64,000 nucleotides of DNA from Bacillota bacterium (GTDB lineage: Bacteria; Bacillota; Clostridia; Lachnospirales; Lachnospiraceae), in the NCBI GenBank assembly GCA_023439505.1, contig JAEXNR010000005.1:62001-126000 (forward strand), in the 5' to 3' direction. Below the pieces are notes generated by a model that worked only from the letters and a program-made list of their open reading frames with translations, did not search any database and was not told the DNA's origin. Of this stretch, positions 52,141 to 61,467 are shown one piece after another; positions within the stretch are counted from its first letter, which is position 1, and each line of letters begins with the position of its first letter. The translations under genes and the position numbers were made by a program.

Positions 52141-52539
52141 ATGATATGTAATAACTGCGGAAGATCGCCATATAACGAAGAAGCAAATTTTTGTGAATAT
52201 TGTGGAAGTCCCCTTCGGGAACACTTGCAAATGGCTTATCATATGGAACCCCAGAGACAAACCATACATCAGACAGAACCGGGAGAACAACCGATTTCAT
52301 TTTTAAACTGGCTGGGTTCCTATGGTTTGCTCTTTATACCGGTTGTAAGCTGGGTGATGTTATTTGTTTGGGCGTTTAGTAATACAACACCAAAAACGAA
52401 AAAGAACTGGGCTAGAGCAACTTTGATATTTATGGGAGTCATTGTCATCATAACAATGTATCTCATGGGCAGTTCGGTATATCGTGATATATTAAATGGA
52501 AACTTGGATTTAAGCAGCTATAGTCAGGGATTGAGCTAG
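52141..52539 (+). CDS. Zinc-ribbon membrane protein
   Basis: A 132-residue protein with an N-terminal zinc ribbon (CNNCGRSPYNEEANFCEYCG; CxxC pairs at about residues 3-6 and 18-21). A linker and two hydrophobic segments follow (about 60-80 and 96-115). The function of such proteins is unknown; many sit in the membrane with the ribbon in the cytoplasm. The ATG at 52141 follows GAGGTGA by five bases. gltX follows 66 bases downstream with no obvious terminator. Confidence 0.72.
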   Translation: MICNNCGRSPYNEEANFCEYCGSPLREHLQMAYHMEPQRQTIHQTEPGEQPISFLNWLGSYGLLFIPVVSWVMLFVWAFSNTTPKTKKNWARATLIFMGVIVIITMYLMGSSVYRDILNGNLDLSSYSQGLS

Positions 52540-52605
52540 AAGAATCAGGGTAAGTAATACGTTGTAATACTGAGATACCGGAATAAACTGAGAGGAAGAA
52601 CAAAA

Positions 52606-54081
52606 ATGAGTAAGATAAGAACAAGATATGCGCCCAGCCCCACAGGAAGGATGCATGTTGGTAATTTGAGAACAGCGTTATATGCCTATTTGATTGCAAA
52701 ACATGAGGATGGAACCTTTATATTTCGAATCGAAGATACCGATCAGGGACGTTATGTGGAAGGCGCTATTGACATTATATACAGGACTATGAAGGGGACA
52801 GGTCTTATTCACGACGAGGGACCGGACAAGGATGGGGGATTTGGCCCTTATGTACAGAGTGAGCGTCAGGCCAGTGGTATATATCTGGAGTATGCGAAGC
52901 AATTGGTGGAAAAAGGTGCCGCATACTATTGCTTTTGCACCAAGGAACGACTGGCAACCTTAAAAAGTACTGTGGGAAATGGTGAAGATGAGGTGGAGTC
53001 GGAAGGAAAGGAAATCACCAGATATGACAAGCATTGTCTCCATCTGAGTAAGGAAGAAGTGGAAGAGAAGCTTGCTGCAGGGATCCCGTATGTGATACGC
53101 CAGAATAATCCGACAACGGGTACAACAACCTTTCACGATGTGATTTTTGGAGATATTACCGTGGAGAATGAAGAGCTGGATGACATGGTTTTAATTAAGT
53201 CCGATGGGTATCCTACGTATAATTTTGCAAATGTAATAGACGATCATCTTATGGAGATATCTCATGTAGTTCGCGGGAATGAATACTTATCTTCTACCCC
53301 AAAGTATACCAGATTATATCAGGACTTTGGATGGGAGGAGCCTTTTTATGTTCACTGCCCATTGATAACAAATGAGGAACATAAAAAATTAAGTAAAAGA
53401 AGCGGTCATTCCTCTTACGAGGATTTATTAGAGCAGGGGTTCGTTTCTGAAGCAATTATTAATTTTGTAGCATTGCTTGGATGGAGTTCACCAAACAATA
53501 CAGAGATTATGACACTGGAAGAACTGGTGAAGGAATTTGACCACCATCATATCAATAAAGCACCAGCAGTATTTGATATGGTGAAGCTGCGTTGGATGAA
53601 CGGCGAATACATTAAGATGATGGAGCAGGAAAAGTATTATGAACTGGCACTTCCTTATATAAAGGAGGTAATAAAAAAGGATCTGAACCTGACCAGAATC
53701 GCTGATCTGATAAAAACCAGGATAGAGACATTCCTGGATATGAAAGACATGATTGATTTCTTTGAGGAACTGCCGGATTATGATATTGCGATGTATACCC
53801 ACAAGAAAATGAAGACAAACGCAGAAACTTCATTAACCGTTTTAAAGGATCTGCTTCCTGAATTTGAAGCTCTTGAGGATTATTCGGAAACAGGAATCGA
53901 AGCAGTGATTATGTCCTATATTGCCCAACAGGGAATTAAGAACGGCCAGGGATTATGGCCTGTCAGAACGGCAGTATCAGGAAAACAGTCCACACCCGGT
54001 GGTGCTTATGAGATAATGAATATTATCGGCAAAGAAGAAAGTGTAAGAAGAATTAAAGTTGCCATTGATAAATTAAGTTAA
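52606..54081 (+). CDS. gltX: Glutamyl-tRNA synthetase
   Basis: A 491-residue class I synthetase. The HIGH-type motif is in APSPTGRMHVGNLRTALY (about residues 8-25) and the KMSKS-type motif is KLSKRSG (about 263-269). It charges tRNA-Glu (and possibly tRNA-Gln as a non-discriminating enzyme). GAGAGGA lies upstream. No T-box leader was recognised. Confidence 0.96.
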   Translation: MSKIRTRYAPSPTGRMHVGNLRTALYAYLIAKHEDGTFIFRIEDTDQGRYVEGAIDIIYRTMKGTGLIHDEGPDKDGGFGPYVQSERQASGIYLEYAKQLVEKGAAYYCFCTKERLATLKSTVGNGEDEVESEGKEITRYDKHCLHLSKEEVEEKLAAGIPYVIRQNNPTTGTTTFHDVIFGDITVENEELDDMVLIKSDGYPTYNFANVIDDHLMEISHVVRGNEYLSSTPKYTRLYQDFGWEEPFYVHCPLITNEEHKKLSKRSGHSSYEDLLEQGFVSEAIINFVALLGWSSPNNTEIMTLEELVKEFDHHHINKAPAVFDMVKLRWMNGEYIKMMEQEKYYELALPYIKEVIKKDLNLTRIADLIKTRIETFLDMKDMIDFFEELPDYDIAMYTHKKMKTNAETSLTVLKDLLPEFEALEDYSETGIEAVIMSYIAQQGIKNGQGLWPVRTAVSGKQSTPGGAYEIMNIIGKEESVRRIKVAIDKLS

Positions 54082-54101
54082 AGACATTATAAATGTAAAC
54101 T

Positions 54102-54148
54102 GCCGTCCGGATGTAACTTGGGGTTCGCCGGTTACTATTCGGACAGCG
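54102..54148 (+). terminator. Hairpin after gltX
   Basis: GTCCGGATGTAAC pairs with GTTACTATTCGGAC with one extra base; the flanks ctgcc and agcgg extend it. U-richness downstream is poor, so this is only a probable terminator. Confidence 0.4.
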
Positions 54149-54319
54149 GTTGTGTTAACTTCACTATTTTATCTCAAGTTCAAGTAGTTTCTTTTCGTGA
54201 TAGGAATAGATCAGTAGCTCTATCATTCCATGATCCTCTTATATCTTCCATTGCATCCCATAAAATCAGAAGTTTTTATATGAATGAATCAAAAGTAAAA
54301 AGCAACCAGGAGAAGAGAT

Positions 54320-56155
54320 ATGCATATGAATCAGGCTCAGCAGCAGGCTGTGCTGCATAAAGACGGTCCAATGCTTGTACTGGCGGGACCGGGTTCGGGT
54401 AAAACTATGGTAATTACAAAACGAACAAAGTATTTAATTGATCAGTATCAGATACCGGAAGAACAGATATTGGTTATCACTTTTACTAAAGCGGCGGCAG
54501 GTGAGATGAAGGAACGCTTTTTGCGGCTTCATAGATTTAACAGAACAGGGGTGAGTTTTGGGACATTCCATGCCGTATTCTTTACAATACTAAAGCATGC
54601 CTATCATCTTAACCATACCAATATTGTCGGGGAAGATGTTAGGATTCAATTCTTAAAGGAGATTATTCATCATAGAAAGCTGGAATATGAGGATGAGAAG
54701 GAGTTTATCTCGGATATATTTTCAGAAATCAGTTTGGTAAAGGGAAATCGTATGGAAATCGCAAATTACTACTCCACCAATTGTGCTGACGATATTTTTC
54801 GTGGGATCTATACCGATTATAATCATAAGTTAAGAGGGGCCGGTTTGATTGATTTTGATGACATGCTTTTGCTCAGCCATCAGCTTCTTACGGAGCGAGA
54901 GGATATCTTGAAATTGTGGCAGAATAAATTTGTATACATCCTGATCGATGAATTTCAAGATATCAATATGGTACAATACGAAATTATGAAAATGCTTGCC
55001 CTGCCGCAGAATAACCTCTTTATCGTGGGGGATGATGATCAATCAATTTATCGCTTCCGCGGGGCAAAACCGGAGATTATGCTCAAATTTCCGGAGGATT
55101 ATCCAACAAGCAAGAAGGTGATTCTTAATATGAATTATCGATCTGCTGAAAATATTGTATTGGCGGCTAATCGTTTGATTGTACATAATGAGAGACGCTT
55201 CCCAAAAGAGGTATCCGCAGCAAAGGAGGAAGGAAGAAAAATAGAAATCCTTAATTTTGAGAATTTGCTTTTGGAACATCAAAGGTTGGTGGAAGAAATC
55301 ATGAAACTTCGTTCAGGGGGAATTTCATTATCCCAGATGGCGATATTGGTACGTACTACTATGGGCTGCGGTGCGATGCTGCATAAACTAATGGAATATA
55401 ATATTGCGTTTCAGATGAAGGATAATCTTCCAAACCTATTTGATCATTGGGTAGTAAATGATATTCTGACGTATATCAAAATAGCCATGGGGAGTACGCA
55501 ACGGGCATTGTACTTGCAGGTAATTAATCGTCCAAAACGCTATATCAGCAGAGAGTGCTTCGATACCCAGGAGGTGGATTTTGAAGCGCTGAAGGATTAT
55601 TATGAGGATAAAAATTGGGCATTGGAGCGTCTGGACCAACTGGAATATGATCTTGCCATTCTTGCCGGGATGAACCCATTTGCTGCTGTGAATTATATCA
55701 GAAAAGGGATCGGTTATGATCAATATCTAAAGGAATACGCTGAGCTTAGAAAGATAAAAACAGGAGAACTTATGGAGCTTTTAGATGAACTTCAGGAGAA
55801 TGCCAGAGGGTATCATACTTTTATGGAATGGTTTGACAGTATGGAGGAATATAAAATAGAATTAAAAAACCAGATGATGGGACATGGAAATAAAAAGGAG
55901 GATTGTATCACCATTGCGACTATGCATAGTGCGAAAGGGTTAGAGTATCAGGCAGTTTTTATATTGGATGTCAACGAAAGTATTATCCCTCATAAAAAAG
56001 CAGTACTCCCGGAGGATCTTGAGGAGGAACGCCGCCTTTTTTATGTTGCCATAACCAGAGCAAAGGAATATCTGTATCTGTATAGTGTACGGGAACGATA
56101 CAATAAGACCCTGCAAAGCTCCAGATTCATCGATGAAATTGATATAAAATCTTAA
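54320..56155 (+). CDS. UvrD/Rep-family DNA helicase
   Basis: A 611-residue superfamily 1A helicase. It shows Walker A AGPGSGKT (about residues 22-29), DEFQDINMVQ, GDDDQSIYRFRGA, TMHSAKGLEYQAVFI and RRLFYVAITRAKE, all in the order of UvrD/PcrA. It is shorter than PcrA (about 730), with reduced 1B/2B regions and no C-terminal tail. It probably acts in DNA repair or in clearing proteins from DNA. AGGAGAAG is seven bases before the ATG at 54320. Confidence 0.9.
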   Translation: MHMNQAQQQAVLHKDGPMLVLAGPGSGKTMVITKRTKYLIDQYQIPEEQILVITFTKAAAGEMKERFLRLHRFNRTGVSFGTFHAVFFTILKHAYHLNHTNIVGEDVRIQFLKEIIHHRKLEYEDEKEFISDIFSEISLVKGNRMEIANYYSTNCADDIFRGIYTDYNHKLRGAGLIDFDDMLLLSHQLLTEREDILKLWQNKFVYILIDEFQDINMVQYEIMKMLALPQNNLFIVGDDDQSIYRFRGAKPEIMLKFPEDYPTSKKVILNMNYRSAENIVLAANRLIVHNERRFPKEVSAAKEEGRKIEILNFENLLLEHQRLVEEIMKLRSGGISLSQMAILVRTTMGCGAMLHKLMEYNIAFQMKDNLPNLFDHWVVNDILTYIKIAMGSTQRALYLQVINRPKRYISRECFDTQEVDFEALKDYYEDKNWALERLDQLEYDLAILAGMNPFAAVNYIRKGIGYDQYLKEYAELRKIKTGELMELLDELQENARGYHTFMEWFDSMEEYKIELKNQMMGHGNKKEDCITIATMHSAKGLEYQAVFILDVNESIIPHKKAVLPEDLEEERRLFYVAITRAKEYLYLYSVRERYNKTLQSSRFIDEIDIKS

Positions 56156-56175
56156 ATGGGACTCCAAAAGAGAAA

Positions 56176-56200
56176 GGGCAGATGCCATTAGGCACTGCCC
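56176..56200. terminator. Bidirectional hairpin between helicase and DUF1292 genes
   Basis: GGGCAG-A-TGCC pairs with GGCA-CTGCCC around ATTA (one bulged base). On the minus strand the stem is followed by a T-rich run, so it fits a terminator for the DUF1292 gene. Confidence 0.55.
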
Positions 56201-56242
56201 CAATATATGGTTTCAAAATAGGAAACACAATCATTTGTGTGA

Positions 56243-56605
56243 TTATTCTTCTTCCTCTTCCTCTTCTTCATCCTCATCGTCACCGAACATTTCGTCATAT
56301 TCCTGATCGTCGAGCAGTTCTTCAAAAGCATCAGCAACAGCTTCAAATTCCTCATCGTCGTCAATGTTCAATAACTCTGGCTCACCATCTTCATTCTCAA
56401 TATAGCGATATAAGAATACGTTATCATCTTCTTCTTCGCCTTCTTCCGGCTGCAATGCAATATATTCTTTATTATCCACAGTAAATATATCAAGAACCAT
56501 GCAATTTAACTCCGTACCGTCATCTAATGATAATGTGATTGAATCATGCTCATCCTCATGATCATGTCCGCAGCCGCAGCCGCCACCGTGATTGTGCTCA
56601 CTCAT
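56243..56605 (-). CDS. DUF1292 family protein
   Basis: A 120-residue very acidic protein. A His/Cys-rich N-terminus (HNHGGGCGCGHDHEDEH) may bind metal. It is followed by the DUF1292 core (ITLSLDDGTELNCMVLDIFTVDNKEYIAL) and an Asp/Glu tail. The family (YrzB-like) is widespread in Firmicutes with unknown role. It is convergent with the helicase gene. Confidence 0.85.
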   Translation of the reverse strand: MSEHNHGGGCGCGHDHEDEHDSITLSLDDGTELNCMVLDIFTVDNKEYIALQPEEGEEEDDNVFLYRYIENEDGEPELLNIDDDEEFEAVADAFEELLDDQEYDEMFGDDEDEEEEEEEE

Positions 56606-56721
56606 AATACTACCTCACTTTTTTAAATTTACCTCTAAAGTGCAAGAGGAATATAACTAGAATGTACCAGATTGAGGTAAAAAATGCAAGCTAAAAACAC
56701 ATTTAAATTATGAAATAAATA

Positions 56722-56749
56722 TTGACTTTATGGATAAATATTTTAAAAT
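56722..56749 (+). promoter_or_regulatory. Promoter of candidate leader RNA before DinG-like helicase
   Basis: TTGACT (56722-56727), 16 bases, TAAAAT (56744-56749), about 245 bases before the next start codon. Confidence 0.5.
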
Positions 56750-56755
56750 AAATAA

Positions 56756-56893
56756 GTAGATCTTTCTTGAAGCGTGCCAAGGAAGTAGAGGAAGGCGCTT
56801 TTATTTCTCATATTCTGCATACTGAAATATCGGCAAAGGTTTGTTTGTAGATAGAATAAAATCATGGGGATGTTGCGATACAACATCCCTTTT
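56756..56893 (+). ncRNA. Candidate short leader RNA with two terminator-like hairpins
   Basis: Transcription from the promoter above would give an RNA starting near 56756. A first hairpin (AAGCGTGCC/GGCGCTT with one bulge, 56770-56800, then TTTATTTC) and a second, stronger one (GGGATGTTG/CAACATCCC around CGATA, 56867-56889, then TTTT) both resemble terminators. No open frame of good quality is visible. It may be an attenuated leader of the helicase gene or a small RNA; I do not recognise a family. Confidence 0.4.
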
Positions 56894-56992
56894 GTCATCA
56901 TTCCTTGCGAAGCTATCGACAATAGATAAGATTTTCGGTGGTAAAAGACACAGGGAATGGATTTAAAGAGGAAGAAAGAATGGGGATCAGTT

Positions 56993-59404
56993 ATGCAGGA
57001 AACCATCCATAAAGTTCAAATATCGGTTAGAAATCTGGTGGAATTCATCCTTAGAGCCGGGGATCTGGATAATACAAAAACCAGAAGTGATGCAGATGCC
57101 ATGCAGGCGGGAAGTAGAATCCATAGAAAGCTTCAGAAGCAGATGGGAGCGAATTATTCTGCGGAGGTAGCATTAAGTATTGTCATTCCCATTAGCCGGG
57201 AAGCGGTATCTCTGGAATTGACTATAGAAGGAAGAGCTGATGGCATCATTACAAATACAATAATAGAAGACACGTATTCTGTGTTTCTATTAGAGGAAGA
57301 AGATCAAAATCCACCGGAAATAGTAATTGATGAGATTAAAGGGGTTTATATGGAACTGTCTCATCTGAGTGAGCCTATTCCCGTCCATAGAGCGCAGGCG
57401 ATGTGTTACGCATATATTTATGCCACTCAATATCAACAGGGCAGAATTGGTATACGACTTACTTATTGTAATCTGGAGACGGAACTTCTGCGTTATTTCG
57501 ATGAAACTTTGACCTATGCATATTTATCGGATTGGTTCGATCATTTGGTTGATGAATATAGTAAATGGGCAGTCTGGCAGATCAAATGGAATGAAAGAAG
57601 AAATACCGCTATTAAGGCACTTGCGTTTCCCTTTGATTACAGGGAAGGTCAGAAGGAGCTGGTGACGGGTGTTTATAAATCCATCCTTAGAAAGAAGAAG
57701 CTCTTTATAGAGGCGCCCACCGGTGTGGGGAAGACCATATCCACCGTGTATCCGGCTGTAAAAGCTTTGGGTGAGGGGATAGGGGAGAAGATTTTTTACC
57801 TGACCTCGAAGACAATTACAAGAACCGTGGCGGAGGATACCTTTCAGATTCTGGGGGAACGGGATCTGGCGTTGAAGGCTGTTACTATTACAGCAAAAGA
57901 AAAAATCTGTATTTTGGAAAAACCGGATTGCAATCCGGGCGCCTGCGAGCGGGCCAAAGGTCATTTTGACAGAGTGAATGAAGCTGTATATGATCTCTTA
58001 TTAAATGAAAATGAAATTAACAGAGACTTAATTTCACTGTATGCAGAAAAACACAGGGTGTGTCCCTTTGAGATGTGTCTTGATGTTACCCTGTGGTCGG
58101 ATGCTGTGATCTGCGATTATAACTATGTCTTTGATCCCAATGTCTATCTCAGAAGATTTTTTATGAGTGAGAAGCAAAATGATTATATCTTTTTGATTGA
58201 TGAAGCGCATAATCTGGTGGAGAGGGCCAGAGAAATGTACAGTGCAGTGTTGTATAAGGATGATCTTTTGGAAGTGAAACGATTAATTAAAAATGGCAGT
58301 AATAAATTTGCCAAGCAGCTGGAACTTTGCAATCATGATCTGTTGGTATTAAAAAGACAATGTGATGAATTTGAACTGGTAGAAAACCTGGATGGATTTT
58401 ATATTCATCTGCTGTCCCTCAGGACAGAATACGAGGTGTTTTTACAGGAGCATGCCCATTTTGAGGGAAAGGAAACTGTTTTGGGGCTGTATCTTAACGT
58501 CAGACATTTTATGAATATATATGAACTTCATGATGATCGATACACAATCTATACGGATTATGATGAACAGGGGAGATTTCGTATAAAGCTGCAGTGCATG
58601 GATCCTTCCAAAAATCTGCTTCGATTTATGGGAAAAGGAAGGAGTGCTATCCTCTTTTCGGCGACACTTCTTCCGATCCAGTATTATATGGAGCAATTGG
58701 GTGGCGGCAGTGAAGATTATGCCGTATATGCACCATCAACATTTTTACCGGAAAACCGTATCATTATGGTTGGGAATGATGTTAGTATGAAATTCACCAG
58801 ACGTAATGAAAAAGAATACCAAAAGATTGTTTCATATATCAGGGAATTTACGGATGCCAGAATGGGAAATTATATGGTATTCTTTCCGTCCTATCAGGTA
58901 CTGCAGAATGTCTTAGCGTTAGCCGAGGGTGAAATCGAGGGATTGGTGGTGCAAAGCAGTAATATGACCGAGGAGGAGAAAGAGTTGTTTTTGGATGAAT
59001 TTGTCGATACACCTGATAAAAGCAGAATTGGATTTTGCGTATTGGGCGGTGTTTTCAGTGAAGGAATAGATCTTAAGAACAATCGACTCATCGGAGTTGT
59101 GGTGGTTGGCACAGGACTTCCTATGGTATGCAATGAAAGAGAGCTGTTTCGTGGATATTTTGATGAAATCAACGGTAAGGGATTCGATTATTCCTACCTG
59201 TATCAGGGTATGAATAAAGTGCTGCAATCTGCGGGAAGAGTGATAAGAACCAAGGAGGACAGAGGGGCCATATTGCTTCTTGATGAACGATTTTGCGGAC
59301 AACAGTATTATAGTTTATTTCCCAGGGAATGGTTCCCGTTTATTACTGTAAATCAATATACCATGAGAAAGGAATTGGAGCATTTCTGGTCCTCAGAAAT
59401 GTAA
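56993..59404 (+). CDS. XPD/DinG-like DNA helicase with PD-(D/E)XK-like N-terminus
   Basis: An 803-residue superfamily 2 helicase. The N-terminal 170 residues look like a Cas4/RecB-type nuclease module (GSRIHRKLQKQ, IDEIKGVYMELSHL, HRAQAMCYAYIYA). Walker A is APTGVGKTISTVYPA (about residues 241-255). Cysteines in EKPDCNPGACERA and HRVCPFEMCLD suggest the XPD-type iron-sulfur cluster, and the DEAH box is LIDEAHNLVERA. C-terminal helicase motifs include GVFSEGIDLK and QSAGRVIRT. It probably unwinds DNA in repair. The ATG at 56993 fits the family start; the one at 56957 is less likely. Twelve 3' bases overlap the convergent VanZ gene. Confidence 0.85.
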   Translation: MQETIHKVQISVRNLVEFILRAGDLDNTKTRSDADAMQAGSRIHRKLQKQMGANYSAEVALSIVIPISREAVSLELTIEGRADGIITNTIIEDTYSVFLLEEEDQNPPEIVIDEIKGVYMELSHLSEPIPVHRAQAMCYAYIYATQYQQGRIGIRLTYCNLETELLRYFDETLTYAYLSDWFDHLVDEYSKWAVWQIKWNERRNTAIKALAFPFDYREGQKELVTGVYKSILRKKKLFIEAPTGVGKTISTVYPAVKALGEGIGEKIFYLTSKTITRTVAEDTFQILGERDLALKAVTITAKEKICILEKPDCNPGACERAKGHFDRVNEAVYDLLLNENEINRDLISLYAEKHRVCPFEMCLDVTLWSDAVICDYNYVFDPNVYLRRFFMSEKQNDYIFLIDEAHNLVERAREMYSAVLYKDDLLEVKRLIKNGSNKFAKQLELCNHDLLVLKRQCDEFELVENLDGFYIHLLSLRTEYEVFLQEHAHFEGKETVLGLYLNVRHFMNIYELHDDRYTIYTDYDEQGRFRIKLQCMDPSKNLLRFMGKGRSAILFSATLLPIQYYMEQLGGGSEDYAVYAPSTFLPENRIIMVGNDVSMKFTRRNEKEYQKIVSYIREFTDARMGNYMVFFPSYQVLQNVLALAEGEIEGLVVQSSNMTEEEKELFLDEFVDTPDKSRIGFCVLGGVFSEGIDLKNNRLIGVVVVGTGLPMVCNERELFRGYFDEINGKGFDYSYLYQGMNKVLQSAGRVIRTKEDRGAILLLDERFCGQQYYSLFPREWFPFITVNQYTMRKELEHFWSSEM

Positions 59405-60274
59405 AGAATGATTGGTAAAGTAATATCTGCGATCTGATTCCAGAAAATTGCTCCCGCTGATGCTGCGATAAATAAAATTACAGAAATAATACCAGATAGC
59501 ACCAAGGATACCACCGATAAATCCATAAATCAGATCGTCGATATCACAGCGGTTTCTATTGATGAAATACTGTAATAGTTCTATTGACAGAGGGAGGAAT
59601 ATGACGGAGAAAAAACGGAGAAAGCGATGCTCTTTTCGAAGGAGTAGGGTAATATAATAACCGTAGGGAAGAAAGATCAGGATGCGGCTGCCAAGGTACG
59701 CCAAAATCTCACCCAACGGAGTCAGATCATAGAGATAATCCTCTATCATAGAAGAGAGAGTCAGAAATGGAGCAAAATTTGCGCTATGGGCAGAAGCAGC
59801 AGGAATAAAAGCAAAGGAATTCAATGCAAAGGAACCGTAGCCAAGAAGCGCAATATAACAGATCAGAAAAAGAATGCTTGTGTTTCTGTAAAAGGACAGG
59901 AAATCCTGAATCCTTGTTCCATAGTCGAACATATTGCGAAGCAGACAATGTAACAGCGGGATAAACCAATTGATAAATATGAGCCCAAGCAATACAAAAG
60001 AATACGGAATAACAGAAGTTTCTTTTCCATAATAGGTTAACAACGTGATGATGCTGCTGATAAACATAGTTAAGATGCTGTAGATAAAACAGGACTCATA
60101 GGTGGTAGATTGTTCTAACAGTAAGTGACAGCATAGCATAGATATCACCGCAGATATTCCATAGATAAGATAAAAGTATGCAAAGAAATAGTATGCGCCA
60201 AATTGCACAATTATCGTAAAGATACTTAAAAAGACAATAATCGATGATGTCTGGATATTGGATGTTCTTCGCAT
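59393..60274 (-). CDS. VanZ-like membrane protein
   Basis: A 293-residue protein with about eight hydrophobic segments. The C-terminal half shows the VanZ-like pattern LPLSIELLQYFINRNRCDIDDLIYG, given here in part (IELLQYF, RCDIDDLIYGFIGGILG). VanZ proteins are membrane proteins of poorly known role, in some cases giving glycopeptide resistance. It follows the lipid-kinase gene by 16 bases, suggesting one operon. Its 3' end overlaps the helicase gene by 12 bases. Confidence 0.75.
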   Translation of the reverse strand: MRRTSNIQTSSIIVFLSIFTIIVQFGAYYFFAYFYLIYGISAVISMLCCHLLLEQSTTYESCFIYSILTMFISSIITLLTYYGKETSVIPYSFVLLGLIFINWFIPLLHCLLRNMFDYGTRIQDFLSFYRNTSILFLICYIALLGYGSFALNSFAFIPAASAHSANFAPFLTLSSMIEDYLYDLTPLGEILAYLGSRILIFLPYGYYITLLLRKEHRFLRFFSVIFLPLSIELLQYFINRNRCDIDDLIYGFIGGILGAIWYYFCNFIYRSISGSNFLESDRRYYFTNHSLHF

Positions 60275-60290
60275 AATTCCACCTCTTTTG

Positions 60291-61217
60291 TTATAAGATT
60301 ATTCTGTACTTTTCATCTGGACATGTTACTTTAATATGGGAGCAAACCAGAGGAACTTCACCGTCTGTATGTACGGCCATATTCTTCTCAGTTATGATTT
60401 CAATTTCTTTACAAGTGAATGTTTCCACTCCCTTATAGTTTATATGTTTTCCTGACAAAATGGTAGGAAGCAGGAACATAACCTTCCATTTGCCGAGCCC
60501 ATGAACAAGACATATGCTTAATTTGCCATCTGTTGGGTCGGCATCCGGTGCGATTAATAAACCGCCGCCTTCGTACTTATGTATCATATGAGACACCATC
60601 AGGACTTTATGGTAGGTGTTCTTTTTTTTGCCGTCTACAATTATAGTTGCATCTGCAGCTTTCACGGCAAATATTTGCTTGAGTGCGATTGCAAAATAAA
60701 CAAACTTACCTGCGCCAAAGCGATTTAGCCGTTTCTTCAGAGTGGATTCCTGAACTTCAAGACATACATTTGCATCATATCCGATCCCACTTGAGCAGGA
60801 AAACCTTCTAGGCCCAGAGTCACTTCCCTCAAAATTCACCACACCATAATCTAAATATTGGAATTTAACAGGCTTTAAAATATTGGATAATGCTTTCAAC
60901 GGATCTTTTGGAATATTTAAACTTCTTGCCAGATCGTTGCTGGAACCGGAAGGGATATATCCTAATAATACTTCGTTAAAATTGCGAATACCGTTAATTA
61001 CTTCGTTCATAGTACCATCTCCGCCCAATACCACGATATTCTTAATCTCATCCGAATGGTCACATAAATCACGGGTGATTTCAGTTGCATGTCCCATCGA
61101 CTGAGTAAAGGTGGCTGTATAGGGGATATTTGTCCTGTCCAGTTCACTTTTTACAGTCCACCAATGATGAATGCCCTTACCTGAGCTTGATTTTGGGTTG
61201 ATAATAAAATGATACAT
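60291..61217 (-). CDS. Diacylglycerol kinase/YegS-type lipid kinase
   Basis: A 308-residue protein of the DagK/YegS/sphingosine-kinase fold. Nucleotide-binding motif GGDGTMNEVINGI (about residues 64-76) and GSSNDLARSL (about 91-100) are clear, as is the C-terminal beta-sandwich domain with AVHTDGEVP. It phosphorylates diacylglycerol or a related lipid. GGGGGAGC lies upstream. It is the first gene of a unit with the VanZ-like gene. Confidence 0.88.
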   Translation of the reverse strand: MYHFIINPKSSSGKGIHHWWTVKSELDRTNIPYTATFTQSMGHATEITRDLCDHSDEIKNIVVLGGDGTMNEVINGIRNFNEVLLGYIPSGSSNDLARSLNIPKDPLKALSNILKPVKFQYLDYGVVNFEGSDSGPRRFSCSSGIGYDANVCLEVQESTLKKRLNRFGAGKFVYFAIALKQIFAVKAADATIIVDGKKKNTYHKVLMVSHMIHKYEGGGLLIAPDADPTDGKLSICLVHGLGKWKVMFLLPTILSGKHINYKGVETFTCKEIEIITEKNMAVHTDGEVPLVCSHIKVTCPDEKYRIIL

Positions 61218-61379
61218 ATGTACGCTCCCCCTATGCTTATGCCTTATGATATAGAATAAATATTATATGATAAAGTTTTCATTGTCAATGACTAGAAGCG
61301 ACAAGAACTAAAACATTTATATGATAAGGGAAAAATAAATATATTATATTACATTTCGTATCATGCGAGGTAATACAGG

Positions 61380-61407
61380 CACCGAATTGTCCTCTATTCA
61401 TACTATA
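61380..61407 (+). promoter_or_regulatory. Candidate mother-cell sigma-K/sigma-E promoter of cotJ operon
   Basis: cACC (61380-61383), 15 bases, CATACTATA (61399-61407) fits the sigma-K pattern (mACm, about 16, CATA-N3-TA); the -10 also suits sigma-E. It is 60 bases upstream of cotJA, whose relatives are mother-cell genes. Confidence 0.5.
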
Positions 61408-61467
61408 TATAGAACAACAAAGCACGCAGCATGTTGCTCATCAAAGTTGTGAAAGGAGAGAGTATTT

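Noticed and set aside
52540..52605. T-box leader before gltX
   Set aside because: The spacer is only 66 bases and has no specifier stem or terminator.
54118..54360. 80-codon open frame between gltX and the helicase gene
   Set aside because: It spans the gltX hairpin and overlaps the helicase start out of frame, has no Shine-Dalgarno and no protein-like pattern.
56743..57006. 87-codon minus-strand frame in the helicase leader
   Set aside because: It is antisense to the candidate leader hairpins, low in protein-like character and without a ribosome binding site.
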